Below are positions 1 to 6,129 of a DNA stretch of 33,312 bases, piece after piece. The position numbers and the translations under genes are program-made. Each line of letters begins with the position of its first letter. Position 1 is the stretch's first letter. The stretch covers positions 1 through 33,312 of the forward strand of contig CAADSF010000229.1 in assembly GCA_900751035.1 (NCBI GenBank), read 5' to 3'. Below the pieces are notes generated by a model. That model searched no databases and was not told the DNA's origin. It was given only the letters and a program-made list of their open reading frames with translations. The DNA is from an uncultured Oscillospiraceae bacterium. Lineage in GTDB: Bacteria; Bacillota; Clostridia; Oscillospirales; Oscillospiraceae.

Positions 1-305
1 GGCGGCGGCGCCTGACCGCCATAAAACGGGCAACTTTATAAATTAAATAACAACAACACTGTTGCTATTGCTGCTTAATTAAAGCAGCCGTCTGAACCGG
101 AGAGGCCACAGGCCGGGGAAGGCGTCGTTGATGTGGCGTCCGTGAGGCGGGAAAGAGTTGACCTGCCCACGCATTATGACTCTACCAAAGCGTAAGGTCC
201 GTCAGGTGTCCTTGTGCGGAGGGAATGTTTAAATCCTGACTGCGCCCGGAGAAAGTCCTGTTAAAGTGCTTTCGGACGCGGGTTCGACTCCCGCCGCCTC
301 CACCA
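1..305 (+). ncRNA. ssrA: tmRNA (ssrA), 3' part; 5' end outside the window
   Basis: Transfer-messenger RNA, which rescues stalled ribosomes and tags the unfinished protein for degradation. The 3' end has the tRNA-like T-arm and acceptor typical of tmRNA (TTCGGACGCGGGTTCGACTC at 271-290, then CCGCC...CCACCA ending at 305). A tag reading frame ends at 76-78 (TAA). Its last ten codons, 46-75, read Asn-Asn-Asn-Asn-Thr-Val-Ala-Ile-Ala-Ala, fitting the usual small hydrophobic tag end. The frame is open back to a TAA at 22-24, so the resume codon lies within 25-45 and is not certain. The 5' acceptor strand is not present, so the gene starts before the window. The 3' end of ssrA is a common integration site for tyrosine-recombinase prophages, and phage-like genes follow at once. 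Confidence 0.93.
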
Positions 306-311
306 AAGCAG

Positions 312-345
312 AGCCAGACGAACCACAGCGGTTCGCCTGGCTTTT
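312..345 (+). terminator. Intrinsic terminator behind ssrA
   Basis: A 13-bp stem with one A/C mismatch: AGCCAGACGAACC at 312-324 pairs with 330-342 across the loop ACAGC. A short T run follows. It starts seven bases after the tmRNA CCA end and fits ssrA transcription termination. Confidence 0.8.
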
Positions 346-417
346 GCCATGCTCCGGCGGTCTACATGGTCAGCGGCGTCTTCGTGCTGGTCTGCCCGCT
401 CGCGCGGAGGACATGAA

Positions 418-463
418 AAAAGGGGACTACCGTACACGGATTTGTGTGCGGTAGTCCCCTTTT
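418..463. terminator. Strong bidirectional terminator hairpin
   Basis: Arms 418-432 and 449-463 form a perfect 15-bp stem (AAAAGGGGACTACCG). It is extended by a G-T wobble and ACAC/GTGT (434-437 with 444-447) around the loop GGATTT. The stem has A and T runs on both sides, so it could stop transcription in either direction. It insulates ssrA from the prophage. Confidence 0.85.
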
Positions 464-464
464 G

Positions 465-502
465 TGATTATCTCACTGAATCCGTGATAATCTCCCGAAT
501 CC
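465..502. repeat. Tandem imperfect direct repeat, two 18-19 nt units
   Basis: Unit 1 (465-483, TGATTATCTCACTGAATCC) and unit 2 (485-502, TGATAATCTCCCGAATCC) differ by two substitutions and one indel and start 20 bases apart. They lie between the ssrA-proximal terminators and the first phage regulator. Recombinase arm sites or regulator binding sites are both possible; nothing seen decides between them. Confidence 0.55.
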
Positions 503-520
503 ATGCGAAATCGTAGAATA

Positions 521-539
521 TACGGTAAAATCTACCGTA
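521..539. promoter_or_regulatory. Operator-like dyad upstream of the first regulator
   Basis: A perfect 7-bp inverted repeat, TACGGTA (521-527) and TACCGTA (533-539), spaced by AAATC. It sits directly upstream of the ribosome binding site (AAAGGAG, 539-545) of the helix-turn-helix gene at 554, a usual place for an autoregulatory operator. No convincing -35/-10 pair was found around it. Confidence 0.45.
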
Positions 540-553
540 AAGGAGCATGGCAT

Positions 554-808
554 ATGATTAGGATTTTACTATCCACGCGCCTCGGCGAAAGGCGCTGGAC
601 GCAAGCAGACCTCGCCAGAGCAACCGGTATCAGGCCGTCCACGATCAACGACCTGTACCACGAGATTGCGGAGAGGGTAAACCTTGAGCATCTCGATCTG
701 ATCTGCGAGGCGCTGGGCTGCGAATTGTCCGATCTGATAGTCCGAGAGGAAAATCCAGATATACGGGTCAAATCACGCACCGGCGCAGACATACATAGCA
801 AGCGATAG
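554..808 (+). CDS. Cro/CI-type helix-turn-helix regulator, 84 aa
   Basis: Small DNA-binding protein. Residues about 5-65 form a Cro/CI helix-turn-helix of the HTH_26 kind: the segment QADLARATGI followed by RPSTINDLYH is the two-helix core, then LDLICEALGCELSDLI is the closing helix. The basic C-terminal tail is short and has no further domain, so it has no visible protease or dimerization region of a LexA/CI-type repressor. The start at 554 is chosen because AAAGGAG lies eight bases upstream; an in-frame ATG at 503 lacks a good site. It reads toward a shared terminator and faces the second regulator tail to tail. It probably takes part in the lysogeny switch or controls an accessory function, but its target is unknown. 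Confidence 0.82.
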   Translation: MIRILLSTRLGERRWTQADLARATGIRPSTINDLYHEIAERVNLEHLDLICEALGCELSDLIVREENPDIRVKSRTGADIHSKR

Positions 809-820
809 GCCTGCTCCCGA

Positions 821-851
821 AGCCTCGGACACTTACCTGTCCGGGGCTTTT
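821..851. terminator. Terminator between two convergent regulators
   Basis: AGCCTCGGAC (821-830) pairs with GTCCGGGGCT (839-848), ten pairs including one wobble, around an 8-nt loop. Five T residues follow on the + strand. It lies exactly between the + regulator ending at 808 and the - regulator ending at 851. Confidence 0.78.
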
Positions 852-1066
852 TATATTTCCTCGCCGTCTTGCGTAACAAAGCGAATTTCCACAGTGCAGC
901 CGAGTGCAGCTGCCAGTTCTGCGATGTCCTTTTCTGTGAAGTTCCCTCGCGTCATTTTGTTGGACAGGTTTTGCCGCGTCTGGCCGGACGCTTCGGCCAA
1001 GTCCCCCATTGTCACTTTCTGACGCTTCATAATCAGCCGAATCTTTTCGGCAACAGAGAGCCCCAT
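851..1066 (-). CDS. Small Cro/CI-type repressor, 71 aa
   Basis: A single helix-turn-helix protein. The helix pair is at about residues 20-45 (MGDLAEASGQ then TRQNLSNKMT), followed by a helix (DIAELAAALG) and a short beta segment (TVEIRFVTQD). It is close to the minimum size of Cro/CI proteins and has no partner domain. The start is supported by AGGAGGTGAG upstream. Its own promoter (1088-1116) and the opposing promoter (1158-1186) share the same 14-bp dyad between -35 and -10. The simplest reading is that this protein represses itself and the rightward small-gene cassette. Whether it is the main lysogeny repressor is not known; the genes usually flanking that switch are absent here. Confidence 0.85.
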   Translation of the reverse strand: MGLSVAEKIRLIMKRQKVTMGDLAEASGQTRQNLSNKMTRGNFTEKDIAELAAALGCTVEIRFVTQDGEEI

Positions 1067-1087
1067 AGTCTCACCTCCTCATCTCGT

Positions 1088-1116
1088 ACTATACACCTAA
1101 ACGTGTCGCTTGTCAA
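1088..1116 (-). promoter_or_regulatory. Leftward promoter of the 71-aa repressor
   Basis: On the - strand: TTGACA (1111-1116), a 17-bp spacer, and TATAGT (1088-1093). Both boxes are close to the sigma-70/sigma-A consensus. The spacer and start of the -10 box hold the dyad ACAC-N6-GTGT, so repressor binding would block RNA polymerase. Confidence 0.82.
1093..1106. promoter_or_regulatory. Operator-like dyad 1
   Basis: ACACCTAAACGTGT, a 4-6-4 inverted repeat between the -35 and -10 boxes of the leftward promoter. A second dyad of the same layout lies 75 bp away. Confidence 0.6.
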
Positions 1117-1157
1117 AAACTTTTTTACAATTTTCACGGGAGAGTGTAAAATAACCG

Positions 1158-1186
1158 TTGACAAGTGACACGAATTAGTGTAATAT
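1158..1186 (+). promoter_or_regulatory. Rightward promoter of the small-gene cassette
   Basis: TTGACA (1158-1163), a 17-bp spacer, and TAATAT (1181-1186). Of 29 bases, 21 match the opposing promoter when both are read 5' to 3', including the block TTGACAAG-N-GACACG. It should drive the genes from 1236 to 3488. Confidence 0.87.
1168..1181. promoter_or_regulatory. Operator-like dyad 2
   Basis: ACACGAATTAGTGT, a near-perfect palindrome inside the rightward promoter, in the same position relative to -35 and -10 as dyad 1. Confidence 0.65.
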
Positions 1187-1235
1187 ATGCTTGTGAGGCA
1201 GAGGTGAACAACCTCTTACGAAAGGAAGTGAGGAC

Positions 1236-1349
1236 ATGACCGAGATGAACGTCACCGAGGCTCTGCTGAAAGCGATCCTCGAACTCATCGAGAAGTGCGA
1301 AACGCTCGAAGAACTCAGAGCCAGCGTCAAGCGCATCATGGGTGAGTAA
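1236..1349 (+). CDS. Very small acidic helical protein, 37 aa
   Basis: First gene after the rightward promoter, with a good ribosome binding site (GAAAGGAAGTGAGG) just upstream of ATG 1236. The peptide is a single predicted amphipathic helix rich in Leu, Ile, Glu and Lys (for example EALLKAILEL and EELRASVKRI). It has no cysteine, signal or membrane segment. The purine-rich leader, clean start and stop, and position next to a strong promoter support it as a real gene. The function is not recognised. Confidence 0.65.
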   Translation: MTEMNVTEALLKAILELIEKCETLEELRASVKRIMGE

Positions 1350-1356
1350 ATAAAAA

Positions 1357-1388
1357 GAGTAGCGGCCCCTTCCACAGACCCGCTACTC
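1357..1388 (+). other. Stem-loop between the 37-aa and 198-aa genes
   Basis: GAGTAGCGG (1357-1365) pairs perfectly with CCGCTACTC (1380-1388) over a 14-nt loop. No T run follows, so it is not a clear terminator. It may protect or separate mRNA segments. Nothing else is visible in the 129-nt gap before 1479. Confidence 0.4.
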
Positions 1389-1478
1389 AGACACCCCCGA
1401 ACGAGGCGAGCGGGAAGCCTTACTCCCGCCGCCTTGATTATAACCGAGTAAGGCAGAAAAATCAAGGAGGAACGCAAA

Positions 1479-2075
1479 ATGATGATGTCCGAATTTATCG
1501 ACCGCACCGGCTTCGAGCCGACCGCCAAAGAGTACGCCAAGATCGAAGAAGCCTATTACGACTTCGACGGTGACAAGGACGCCTTTTGTAAGGCTTTCGT
1601 CAAGGACGGCGGGGCGCGGAAGCTCTGCAAGGCCAGAGCCGCCGAGATCGACCGACTGAACAGCCTTCTGCTGGAGAGCGAGCGGCAGTACAAGAAGGAT
1701 ATGGCCGACCGTGAAAAGCGGATCGACGAGCTGACCGCCGAGCTGGACCGTGAGCTTGAATGGAAGCCCAGCGATGGTGCCGGCACGAACATGGAGCAGA
1801 AGCGTTACGAGGAGCTTGCCAAATACGGCAAGGCGATGACCGACGAGGAGGCCAAGGCGTTTATCGCTGACGAGTGCGGCTTTGATCCCGAGAAGATCCG
1901 CATTCTGCACGAGGTCAACACCTACGAGGTCAACAAGCACCGCCGCCTTCGCAAATCTGGCACCTTCGACCGCGCGCCCGTGTACGAGGCCACCGATTGG
2001 AACTACGTCCGCTTTGACTGCGCCTGCTTCATGTATGAGCTGGTCAACGGCGAACTCCGCTTCTACTGCTGCTAA
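1479..2075 (+). CDS. Uncharacterised accessory protein with coiled coil, 198 aa
   Basis: The start at 1479 follows AAGGAGGAACGCAAA. The protein is highly charged. Residues about 50-95 form a likely coiled coil (ARAAEIDRLNSLLLESERQY and following), with flanking acidic helices. The C-terminal 50 residues are richer in aromatics and end in Cys-Cys, with C188 and C190 before them. A first segment (about 1-45) resembles a small helical domain of the kind seen in plasmid and phage accessory genes. No enzyme motif, signal peptide or membrane segment is seen. It is the largest gene in the repressor-controlled cassette. A host-takeover or anti-defence role is possible but is only inference. Confidence 0.82.
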   Translation: MMMSEFIDRTGFEPTAKEYAKIEEAYYDFDGDKDAFCKAFVKDGGARKLCKARAAEIDRLNSLLLESERQYKKDMADREKRIDELTAELDRELEWKPSDGAGTNMEQKRYEELAKYGKAMTDEEAKAFIADECGFDPEKIRILHEVNTYEVNKHRRLRKSGTFDRAPVYEATDWNYVRFDCACFMYELVNGELRFYCC

Positions 2076-2120
2076 ATCACCGCCCGCCCCGGAGGTCACG
2101 AGGGCAAGGAGGAATTCGAA

Positions 2121-2318
2121 ATGTACGGAACAGTCATCATCAAGACCGCCTCGGCGCAGGCACAGTTTAAGACATCGGAGCATGACCGTATATATAATTT
2201 TTTAACCGACCATGGCTACAGCCATGATATAGCCGCAAATGTTGAAGGCTGGGCGGACCTCGCCTCGATTGGCGAGGAATACGAACTTGACGGTGCCGCA
2301 ATCATTATCGTCGATTAA
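2121..2318 (+). CDS. Small acidic protein, 65 aa
   Basis: ATG 2121 is preceded by AAGGAGGAATTCGAA. The protein begins with a short beta-like strand (MYGTVIIKTA), has a central helical region and ends with the hydrophobic strand AAIIIVD. It is acidic, without cysteine or membrane segments. Its size, charge and place in a tightly packed small-gene cassette fit phage accessory proteins. The function is not recognised. Confidence 0.7.
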   Translation: MYGTVIIKTASAQAQFKTSEHDRIYNFLTDHGYSHDIAANVEGWADLASIGEEYELDGAAIIIVD

Positions 2319-2362
2319 CGAAGTGCCTGACCTATCGGGCCTACGGGGAGAAAGGACACGAT

Positions 2363-2626
2363 ATGGATTACAACACTATGAACGCTACCGTCAAGGGGAC
2401 AACCTGTGAGGGCGAGCCTTTTACCGAAAGTCTCACATTTACCCTCGTTCCCCCCACCGACAACAAGCACTACGGCACAGGCTACTACATGACGGTTAAG
2501 ACATCAACGCAAACGCTGTTGATTGACGTGCGCTACGAGCGCACCACTGACATTGAAATCCTTGCCGATAGATGGATTAAGGGTTACTACGGCGAAAACG
2601 CACAGGACATCATCAAACAGTTCTGA
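2363..2626 (+). CDS. Uncharacterised small protein, 87 aa
   Basis: The start is supported by GGGGAGAAAGGACACGAT upstream of ATG 2363. The sequence alternates beta-like stretches (SLTFTLV, YYMTVKT, TLLIDVRYE) and ends in a helix (DIEILADRWIKGYYGENAQD), suggesting a small compact alpha/beta fold. There is one cysteine and no membrane segment. The next gene starts 17 bases after its stop, so the two are probably co-transcribed. The function is not recognised. Confidence 0.72.
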   Translation: MDYNTMNATVKGTTCEGEPFTESLTFTLVPPTDNKHYGTGYYMTVKTSTQTLLIDVRYERTTDIEILADRWIKGYYGENAQDIIKQF

Positions 2627-2642
2627 GAAAGGAGAGATTTCT

Positions 2643-2924
2643 ATGAACGAGAACGAAGCCAAGACACTGATCGAGCGTTTTGCAGAGAAGCAGCAGGGCG
2701 GGCATTTTGCCTGCCCCCGCTGCGGGAAGATGGCGATGGATGCGGAGAGCGTCACCCGCAACGCACTGAGCCGCAGGGCCACGGTCTATATCTGTGATGC
2801 CTGCGGAATGCAGGAGGCCTTGGAGGACATGATGGACAGCATAACTCCGCTGACCGCATGGGCTCTCGTCGCCGCACCAGAAAACTGGCGCATGGAGGAA
2901 GGAGGCAGTGAGTGTGAAGCGTGA
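2643..2924 (+). CDS. Small zinc-ribbon protein, 93 aa
   Basis: ATG 2643 follows GAAAGGAGAGATTTCT. Two CXXC pairs, CPRC (about residues 24-27) and CDAC (about 51-54), separated by a basic stretch, form a zinc-ribbon-like site. The rest is helical and acidic. Such small zinc ribbons in phages often bind nucleic acid or a host protein, but no specific role can be read. The reading frame is open upstream to 2523, but there is no ribosome binding site there. The stop overlaps the start of the next small gene. Confidence 0.78.
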   Translation: MNENEAKTLIERFAEKQQGGHFACPRCGKMAMDAESVTRNALSRRATVYICDACGMQEALEDMMDSITPLTAWALVAAPENWRMEEGGSECEA

Positions 2925-3072
2925 CGACGAGCTGATGTTCTACACAGAGTGCTGGCGGGAACTGCGAAGCTTTCTATCAGAGGTCGTGCGGGACAACACG
3001 GGCGAATATCCTTTCGCGCAGGATGTCTTGAATCTGATGCGCAGCATCGAACGGAAATACGAGAGGTGCTGA
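2914..3072 (+). CDS. Small charged helical protein, 52 aa, GTG start
   Basis: A GTG start at 2914 lies eight bases after AGGAGG (2900-2905) and overlaps the end of the zinc-ribbon gene, suggesting translational coupling. GTG 2908 is in the same frame but too close to that site. The product is strongly charged and mostly helical (RDDELMFYTE through LNLMRSIERK), with two cysteines. Function unknown. Confidence 0.6.
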   Translation: MKRDDELMFYTECWRELRSFLSEVVRDNTGEYPFAQDVLNLMRSIERKYERC

Positions 3073-3075
3073 TAT

Positions 3076-3159
3076 ATGAGTAAATCTTGGACGCCCGAGG
3101 AGCTGGCCGCTGCCAGTGCCGCAAAAATAAGAGAGGTAAATGGCACATGGAGAATCTGA
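3076..3159 (+). CDS. Tiny phage peptide, 27 aa
   Basis: ATG 3076 starts four bases after the previous stop. The N-terminus SKSWTPEELAAASA resembles, from memory, a recurrent start of small phage-encoded peptides in Clostridia (a WTPEEL motif). Its end overlaps the next gene, which begins at 3147 in another frame. It may be a complete micro-protein or a shortened remnant. Confidence 0.42.
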   Translation: MSKSWTPEELAAASAAKIREVNGTWRI

Positions 3160-3488
3160 GAGAAAAATTACTGCATTATGCTGACGGTCTCAGCGAGAAT
3201 GTGACTATGAAGGATGAAGCGATTGCAACAATCGAGGATATATTCCGGCGCATGAGCGAGTATGAGTTCCTGCACTTCAACCGCCCATTAGCGATTGCAT
3301 ATCTTGCGCTGACAGAAGAACCGAAGATGAGCGAGTCGTCAGAGGGCTATGGTCGATGGCTGGATGGTCGGTGTACCGTTTGCGGGTGGGAGGAGCCGGA
3401 CGAGGTTGGGTATGATGGCTGCGAATTAGAACCGTGGGAACATACAGGTTATTGCCCCAATTGCGGGTCAAAGATGAAAGCAGAGTAA
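3147..3488 (+). CDS. Protein with C-terminal zinc ribbon, 113 aa
   Basis: Last gene of the rightward cassette. The start at 3147 follows GAGAGG; in-frame codons upstream lack a site. Residues 1-65 are helical and acidic. Residues about 75-113 carry two CXXC pairs (CTVC and CPNC) plus a lone Cys between them, a zinc-ribbon arrangement often seen in small phage proteins that follow restriction or regulatory genes. No catalytic residues are visible. It ends 136 bases before the bidirectional terminator that closes this operon; 3489-3624 holds no supported gene. Confidence 0.78.
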   Translation: MENLREKLLHYADGLSENVTMKDEAIATIEDIFRRMSEYEFLHFNRPLAIAYLALTEEPKMSESSEGYGRWLDGRCTVCGWEEPDEVGYDGCELEPWEHTGYCPNCGSKMKAE

Positions 3489-3624
3489 CCACGCTGCCCG
3501 CAAAGCCCTCTCTCGCCGCCGTAGGCGAGTTGCAACGCTACCTTTACGGCGCTGGAGGGTAGACGCCAACCCAAATGTAAAAAGCGCTCCTGCGCCACGG
3601 AAACGCGATTTGCGCAGAAAACAG

Positions 3625-3670
3625 AAAAGCCCCCTCGACAGGACGGTAAAATCCTGCGAGGGGGCTTTTT
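3625..3670. terminator. Bidirectional terminator closing two convergent operons
   Basis: AAAAGCCCCCTCG (3625-3637) pairs with CGAGGGGGCTTTT (3657-3669), and CAGGA with TCCTG further in. A and T runs are on both sides. It lies between the rightward cassette and the end of the leftward lysis operon. Confidence 0.9.
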
Positions 3671-3703
3671 GCAAACAGTTTTGCTAACACTTTGCTTATT
3701 GAT

Positions 3704-4033
3704 TTAGATTGCGGGGCTGTCGATGCTGTCATCGTCCTGCTGGAAGTCTTTGGCCTTGGCGGATTCAAAGGTGATGCCGCCGCGCTTGTGGTCGGACTTG
3801 GCAAGAGACAGATAGCCGTTCGCGCCGGCAATGATGACCGCCTCGCCGACGCCGGTTGCGGCGGTCAGCCATGCGGCAGCAGCAGTATAGCCGCTCTTGA
3901 TGCACAGGTACATGAGGAATAAGCATTCCTGCACGATGATGAAACCGGCGAGGATGTCCAGCAGGCACACGACCTTGCTCCACTCGACCTTGCGCTTCTT
4001 CGCGGCTTTGCGCTTTCGCCTGTGCTGCGCCAT
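3704..4033 (-). CDS. Two-TM membrane protein of the lysis module, 109 aa
   Basis: The N-terminus is very basic (MAQHRRKRKAAKKRK), then two hydrophobic segments follow at about residues 20-45 (VVCLLDILAGFIIVQECLFL) and 52-78 (AAAWLTAATGVGEAVIIAGA), with an acidic C-terminal tail. The start overlaps the amidase stop by one base (TGATG), so translation is coupled to the endolysin. It is the last gene before the terminator. It may be an extra holin, antiholin or spanin-like helper. Such last-gene membrane proteins also occur as superinfection factors, so the role is open. Confidence 0.75.
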   Translation of the reverse strand: MAQHRRKRKAAKKRKVEWSKVVCLLDILAGFIIVQECLFLMYLCIKSGYTAAAAWLTAATGVGEAVIIAGANGYLSLAKSDHKRGGITFESAKAKDFQQDDDSIDSPAI

Positions 4034-4809
4034 CAGACCAGGCCGAACTTCTTGGCGAAGCGGTAGAGGACGGTCACAAGCTGCTCGCGCGTCATCATGT
4101 CCTCCCACATACCGTTGAACTCGCCGGAGCTGCTGCCCTGAACGATGCCGTTCTCAACGGCCCACTTGCGCGCTTCCTCCGAGTAGGCGGAAGCGTCATT
4201 GTCCTGAAGCTCCTTGCGCATCTCGTGCCAGAGCTCCTTGAACTTTGCGACATCCATATCTTCATCCTCCGTTTCTCCGGCTGCACCCAGCCGGGCATTG
4301 ACGTCTGCCGCGATCTGGCCGTGATGCTCATACAGCCAGTTGCCGGGGCAGGACTTGTTGGCGAACCACCGATGCACGGTCATGTTCTGTTTATCGACCT
4401 GTCCGATCAGCGACTTATCCCCGCGCCAGAGCAGGCGCTTGATGCCGTTGCGCTGGCAGATATCCACCAGCAGGTCAATGAGGGACTTATAGGCCGCGTC
4501 CGTGATGGGCCACGGCTCGCCGATGGCGCAGTTGGCCACTTCAATGGTCACAGCGCGGTTATCATTGCTGCCACTGGACGTACACCAGCTCCGATTGGCT
4601 TCATCGACATAAAGGCCGATGCGCCCGTCGCTGCCGATACCGTAGTTGCTGCTGGCTTTCCGCGCCGAACTGGCGAACAGCTCGCCGCAGCTCTCCACGC
4701 TCAGGTTACCGGCCATGCAATGAATGCTGATTGTGTCAATCACATGATTGCGCTTGCCGGAATGGTTCGGGCTGAGCTTGGTATAATTTACGAGGGGGCT
4801 GTTACTCAT
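4033..4809 (-). CDS. Endolysin: N-acetylmuramoyl-L-alanine amidase, 258 aa
   Basis: Cuts the amide bond between muramic acid and the stem peptide of peptidoglycan to release virions. Residues about 10-175 form an Amidase_2/PGRP-type zinc domain. H30 (in TISIHCMAGN), H146 (in MTVHRWFA) and C154 (in KSCPG) match the usual zinc ligands. A short acidic linker (about 176-190) leads to a C-terminal SLH-like region (about 190-258) with the pattern ARKWAVENGIVQG followed by MMTREQLVTVLYRFAK, a likely wall-anchoring module in clostridial phages and sporulation-related amidases. It lies between the LLH holin and a coupled membrane protein, a typical lysis cassette. Confidence 0.94.
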   Translation of the reverse strand: MSNSPLVNYTKLSPNHSGKRNHVIDTISIHCMAGNLSVESCGELFASSARKASSNYGIGSDGRIGLYVDEANRSWCTSSGSNDNRAVTIEVANCAIGEPWPITDAAYKSLIDLLVDICQRNGIKRLLWRGDKSLIGQVDKQNMTVHRWFANKSCPGNWLYEHHGQIAADVNARLGAAGETEDEDMDVAKFKELWHEMRKELQDNDASAYSEEARKWAVENGIVQGSSSGEFNGMWEDMMTREQLVTVLYRFAKKFGLV

Positions 4810-4823
4810 AGCGCGCCCTCCCG

Positions 4824-5168
4824 TCAGGGCGTGGTGCCGACGGCAGGCTCCACAACTTCGCCGATCGTGAGCAACCCCTTATTGAGCTCAAACACGGCGG
4901 CTTCGATCAGTGCGTCGAGTTTGCTTTCATCGACGGTGACGCCGTGCTTGCGCAGCCAGTCGATGACGTAGGCTTTCTTCTCCTCGCCACGGCCGCTGCC
5001 GGCATAGATCTGTTCGGCAGCGGTGACGGCAATGCGCACCCAGGCATTGATCTGCTGCTGCTGGTTGGTGGTGGTGCGGCTCTTGATGTACGGCACGACA
5101 AATGCCGTAATGATCGCAGCAATGAGAGCTGCGACGGCTTCAACGATGGTGGTGATGTCGAACTGCAT
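4824..5168 (-). CDS. LLH-family phage holin, 114 aa
   Basis: Makes the membrane lesion that lets the endolysin reach the wall. One N-terminal membrane segment (about residues 9-28, VEAVAALIAAIITAFVVPYI) is followed by a soluble helical tail (INAWVRIAVTAAEQIYAGSG, then EKKAYVIDWL), the layout of the LLH (Phage_holin_6_1) family. Length fits the family. AGGAGG precedes the start. The amidase follows after 14 bases. Confidence 0.9.
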   Translation of the reverse strand: MQFDITTIVEAVAALIAAIITAFVVPYIKSRTTTNQQQQINAWVRIAVTAAEQIYAGSGRGEEKKAYVIDWLRKHGVTVDESKLDALIEAAVFELNKGLLTIGEVVEPAVGTTP

Positions 5169-5180
5169 AAAATGTCCTCC

Positions 5181-5531
5181 TTAGTCCCAAAGGGCGTGAA
5201 CGCCCTGTTTTGACAGAAAGTCTTTCTGTTCGTGTTTGACCTTGGCCGCATAGTCCAAGGCCGCGTGCATATCGCCGTTGCAATGGGCGTCGGGGATGCG
5301 CTGCACCGCTTTTGCGGTCGCTTCGCCCAGTGCAATGGCAGCGGAGCTGGACTGGATCACCAGCAGGAGCATCGCTTCGCGCGCGTTCTCCCGGTCCTCC
5401 ACATCCTTCTCCTGTTTGGAGATGCGCCGCTCCAGCTTCCAGACGACAATCCCCATGATTGCCGAAGGAATGCCCATCGCGGCGATAAAGGCCAAAACAA
5501 GCTGGCCGACATCAAGCGTGATGCTTCCCAT
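5181..5531 (-). CDS. Membrane-anchored coiled-coil protein of the lysis module, 116 aa
   Basis: The start at 5531 follows GGAGGAAGGCCCG. One N-terminal membrane segment (about residues 8-29, GQLVLAFIAAMGIPSAIMGI) is followed by a charged coiled coil (WKLERRISKQ, EKDVEDRENA) and a helical tail. This single-TM plus coiled-coil layout is common just upstream of LLH holins in clostridial phages. It could be a holin partner or antiholin; no family name can be assigned with certainty. The next gene, the holin, starts 12 bases after its stop. Confidence 0.8.
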   Translation of the reverse strand: MGSITLDVGQLVLAFIAAMGIPSAIMGIVVWKLERRISKQEKDVEDRENAREAMLLLVIQSSSAAIALGEATAKAVQRIPDAHCNGDMHAALDYAAKVKHEQKDFLSKQGVHALWD

Positions 5532-5637
5532 CGGGCCTTCCTCCTTTTTCGAGTACCCCCGCCTTTGCTTCGCAGATCGGGCAGACCTGCCGTCCCTCCG
5601 GCACGGGAGCACCGCAGCATACACAGTAATCTTCCAT
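5512..5637 (-). CDS. Tiny zinc-ribbon protein, 41 aa
   Basis: A short gene overlapping the following one by 20 bases in another frame. The peptide has the pattern CVCCGAPVPEGRQVCPIC near its N-terminus: two cysteine knuckles spaced about a dozen residues apart, a mini zinc ribbon also seen in other clostridial phage lysis or tail regions. ATG 5637 is preceded by GGAAAGG. Function unknown. Confidence 0.62.
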   Translation of the reverse strand: MEDYCVCCGAPVPEGRQVCPICEAKAGVLEKGGRPDGKHHA

Positions 5638-5653
5638 AATTGCCTTTCCAACG

Positions 5654-5687
5654 AAAAAGCAGTACCGCCGAAACGGTACTGCTTTCG
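5654..5687 (-). terminator. Intrinsic terminator upstream of the lysis genes
   Basis: On the - strand AAAGCAGTACCG pairs perfectly with CGGTACTGCTTT (5674-5685 and 5656-5667) around a 6-nt loop and is followed by a T run. It lies after the 64-aa gene and before the 41-aa gene, so part of the late transcript may end here. Confidence 0.82.
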
Positions 5688-5694
5688 TTTTGAT

Positions 5695-5889
5695 TTACTC
5701 GCTCAGGTTGTCGGGAACTTCGTCGGCACCGAGAATCGCGGAATATGCACCCTGCGATTCCTGCACCGCCCGCCGTTCCTCTGCGGTCAAACAGTCGGCC
5801 TCCTCCAGCGCGAAAGCCAGTTTGCGGATAAGCTGTGACTGCTGCTCGACCAGTTTGCATAGTGCTTCGATAATTTGCAGGTTGGACAA
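5695..5889 (-). CDS. Small helical protein, 64 aa, TTG start
   Basis: The start codon is TTG at 5889, supported by AGAGGGGGCGG a few bases upstream. The product is almost all helix and acidic (LQIIEALCKLVEQQSQLIRK, then TAEERRAVQE). It sits between the CD1375-like gene and the terminator before the lysis genes. Similar short helical proteins occur in this position in clostridial phages, but no function is known. Confidence 0.68.
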   Translation of the reverse strand: MSNLQIIEALCKLVEQQSQLIRKLAFALEEADCLTAEERRAVQESQGAYSAILGADEVPDNLSE

Positions 5890-5951
5890 TCCACCGCCCC
5901 CTCTCGGCGTAGATTATACCAAAGAGGGAGCGGCGGAGTGCCGCAGCGGAA

Positions 5952-5974
5952 GAATATAACGCTATGCGTTATTC
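5952..5974. promoter_or_regulatory. Regulatory motif copy A (ATAACG-N5-CGTTAT)
   Basis: A 6-bp inverted repeat, ATAACG (5956-5961) and CGTTAT (5967-5972), covering the stop codon of the CD1375-like gene. On the - strand it runs into TATATT, a -10-like box. It matches a second copy at 8547-8569 in 18 of 23 bases. Confidence 0.45.
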
Positions 5975-6103
5975 CTCAGTGACGAGTTCTTCCATGCCGC
6001 TGTCGATCAGGATTTCCTTGACCTTGGCCTTGAGCAGACGGGGAACCTGTGCATAGGTCTTCTTGCCCAGCATGATCTGCTGCGCCCAGAGCATAGCCAT
6101 CAT
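5969..6103 (-). CDS. CD1375-like small phage protein, 44 aa
   Basis: ATG 6103 follows AAGGAGGTGCTGAT. The sequence (MMAMLWAQQIMLGKKTYAQV, ending near IDSGMEELVTEE) has the features of the CD1375 family: a short hydrophobic start, the LGKxTYxxVP core and an acidic LIDSGMEEL end. These proteins are found next to tail fibre and lysis genes in Firmicutes phages. The role is unknown. Confidence 0.8.
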   Translation of the reverse strand: MMAMLWAQQIMLGKKTYAQVPRLLKAKVKEILIDSGMEELVTEE

Positions 6104-6129
6104 ATCAGCACCTCCTTCTTTTGAGAATA

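Noticed and set aside
3489..3624. Possible gene between the rightward cassette and the terminator
   Set aside because: No start with a ribosome site and no convincing product in any frame; probably untranslated.
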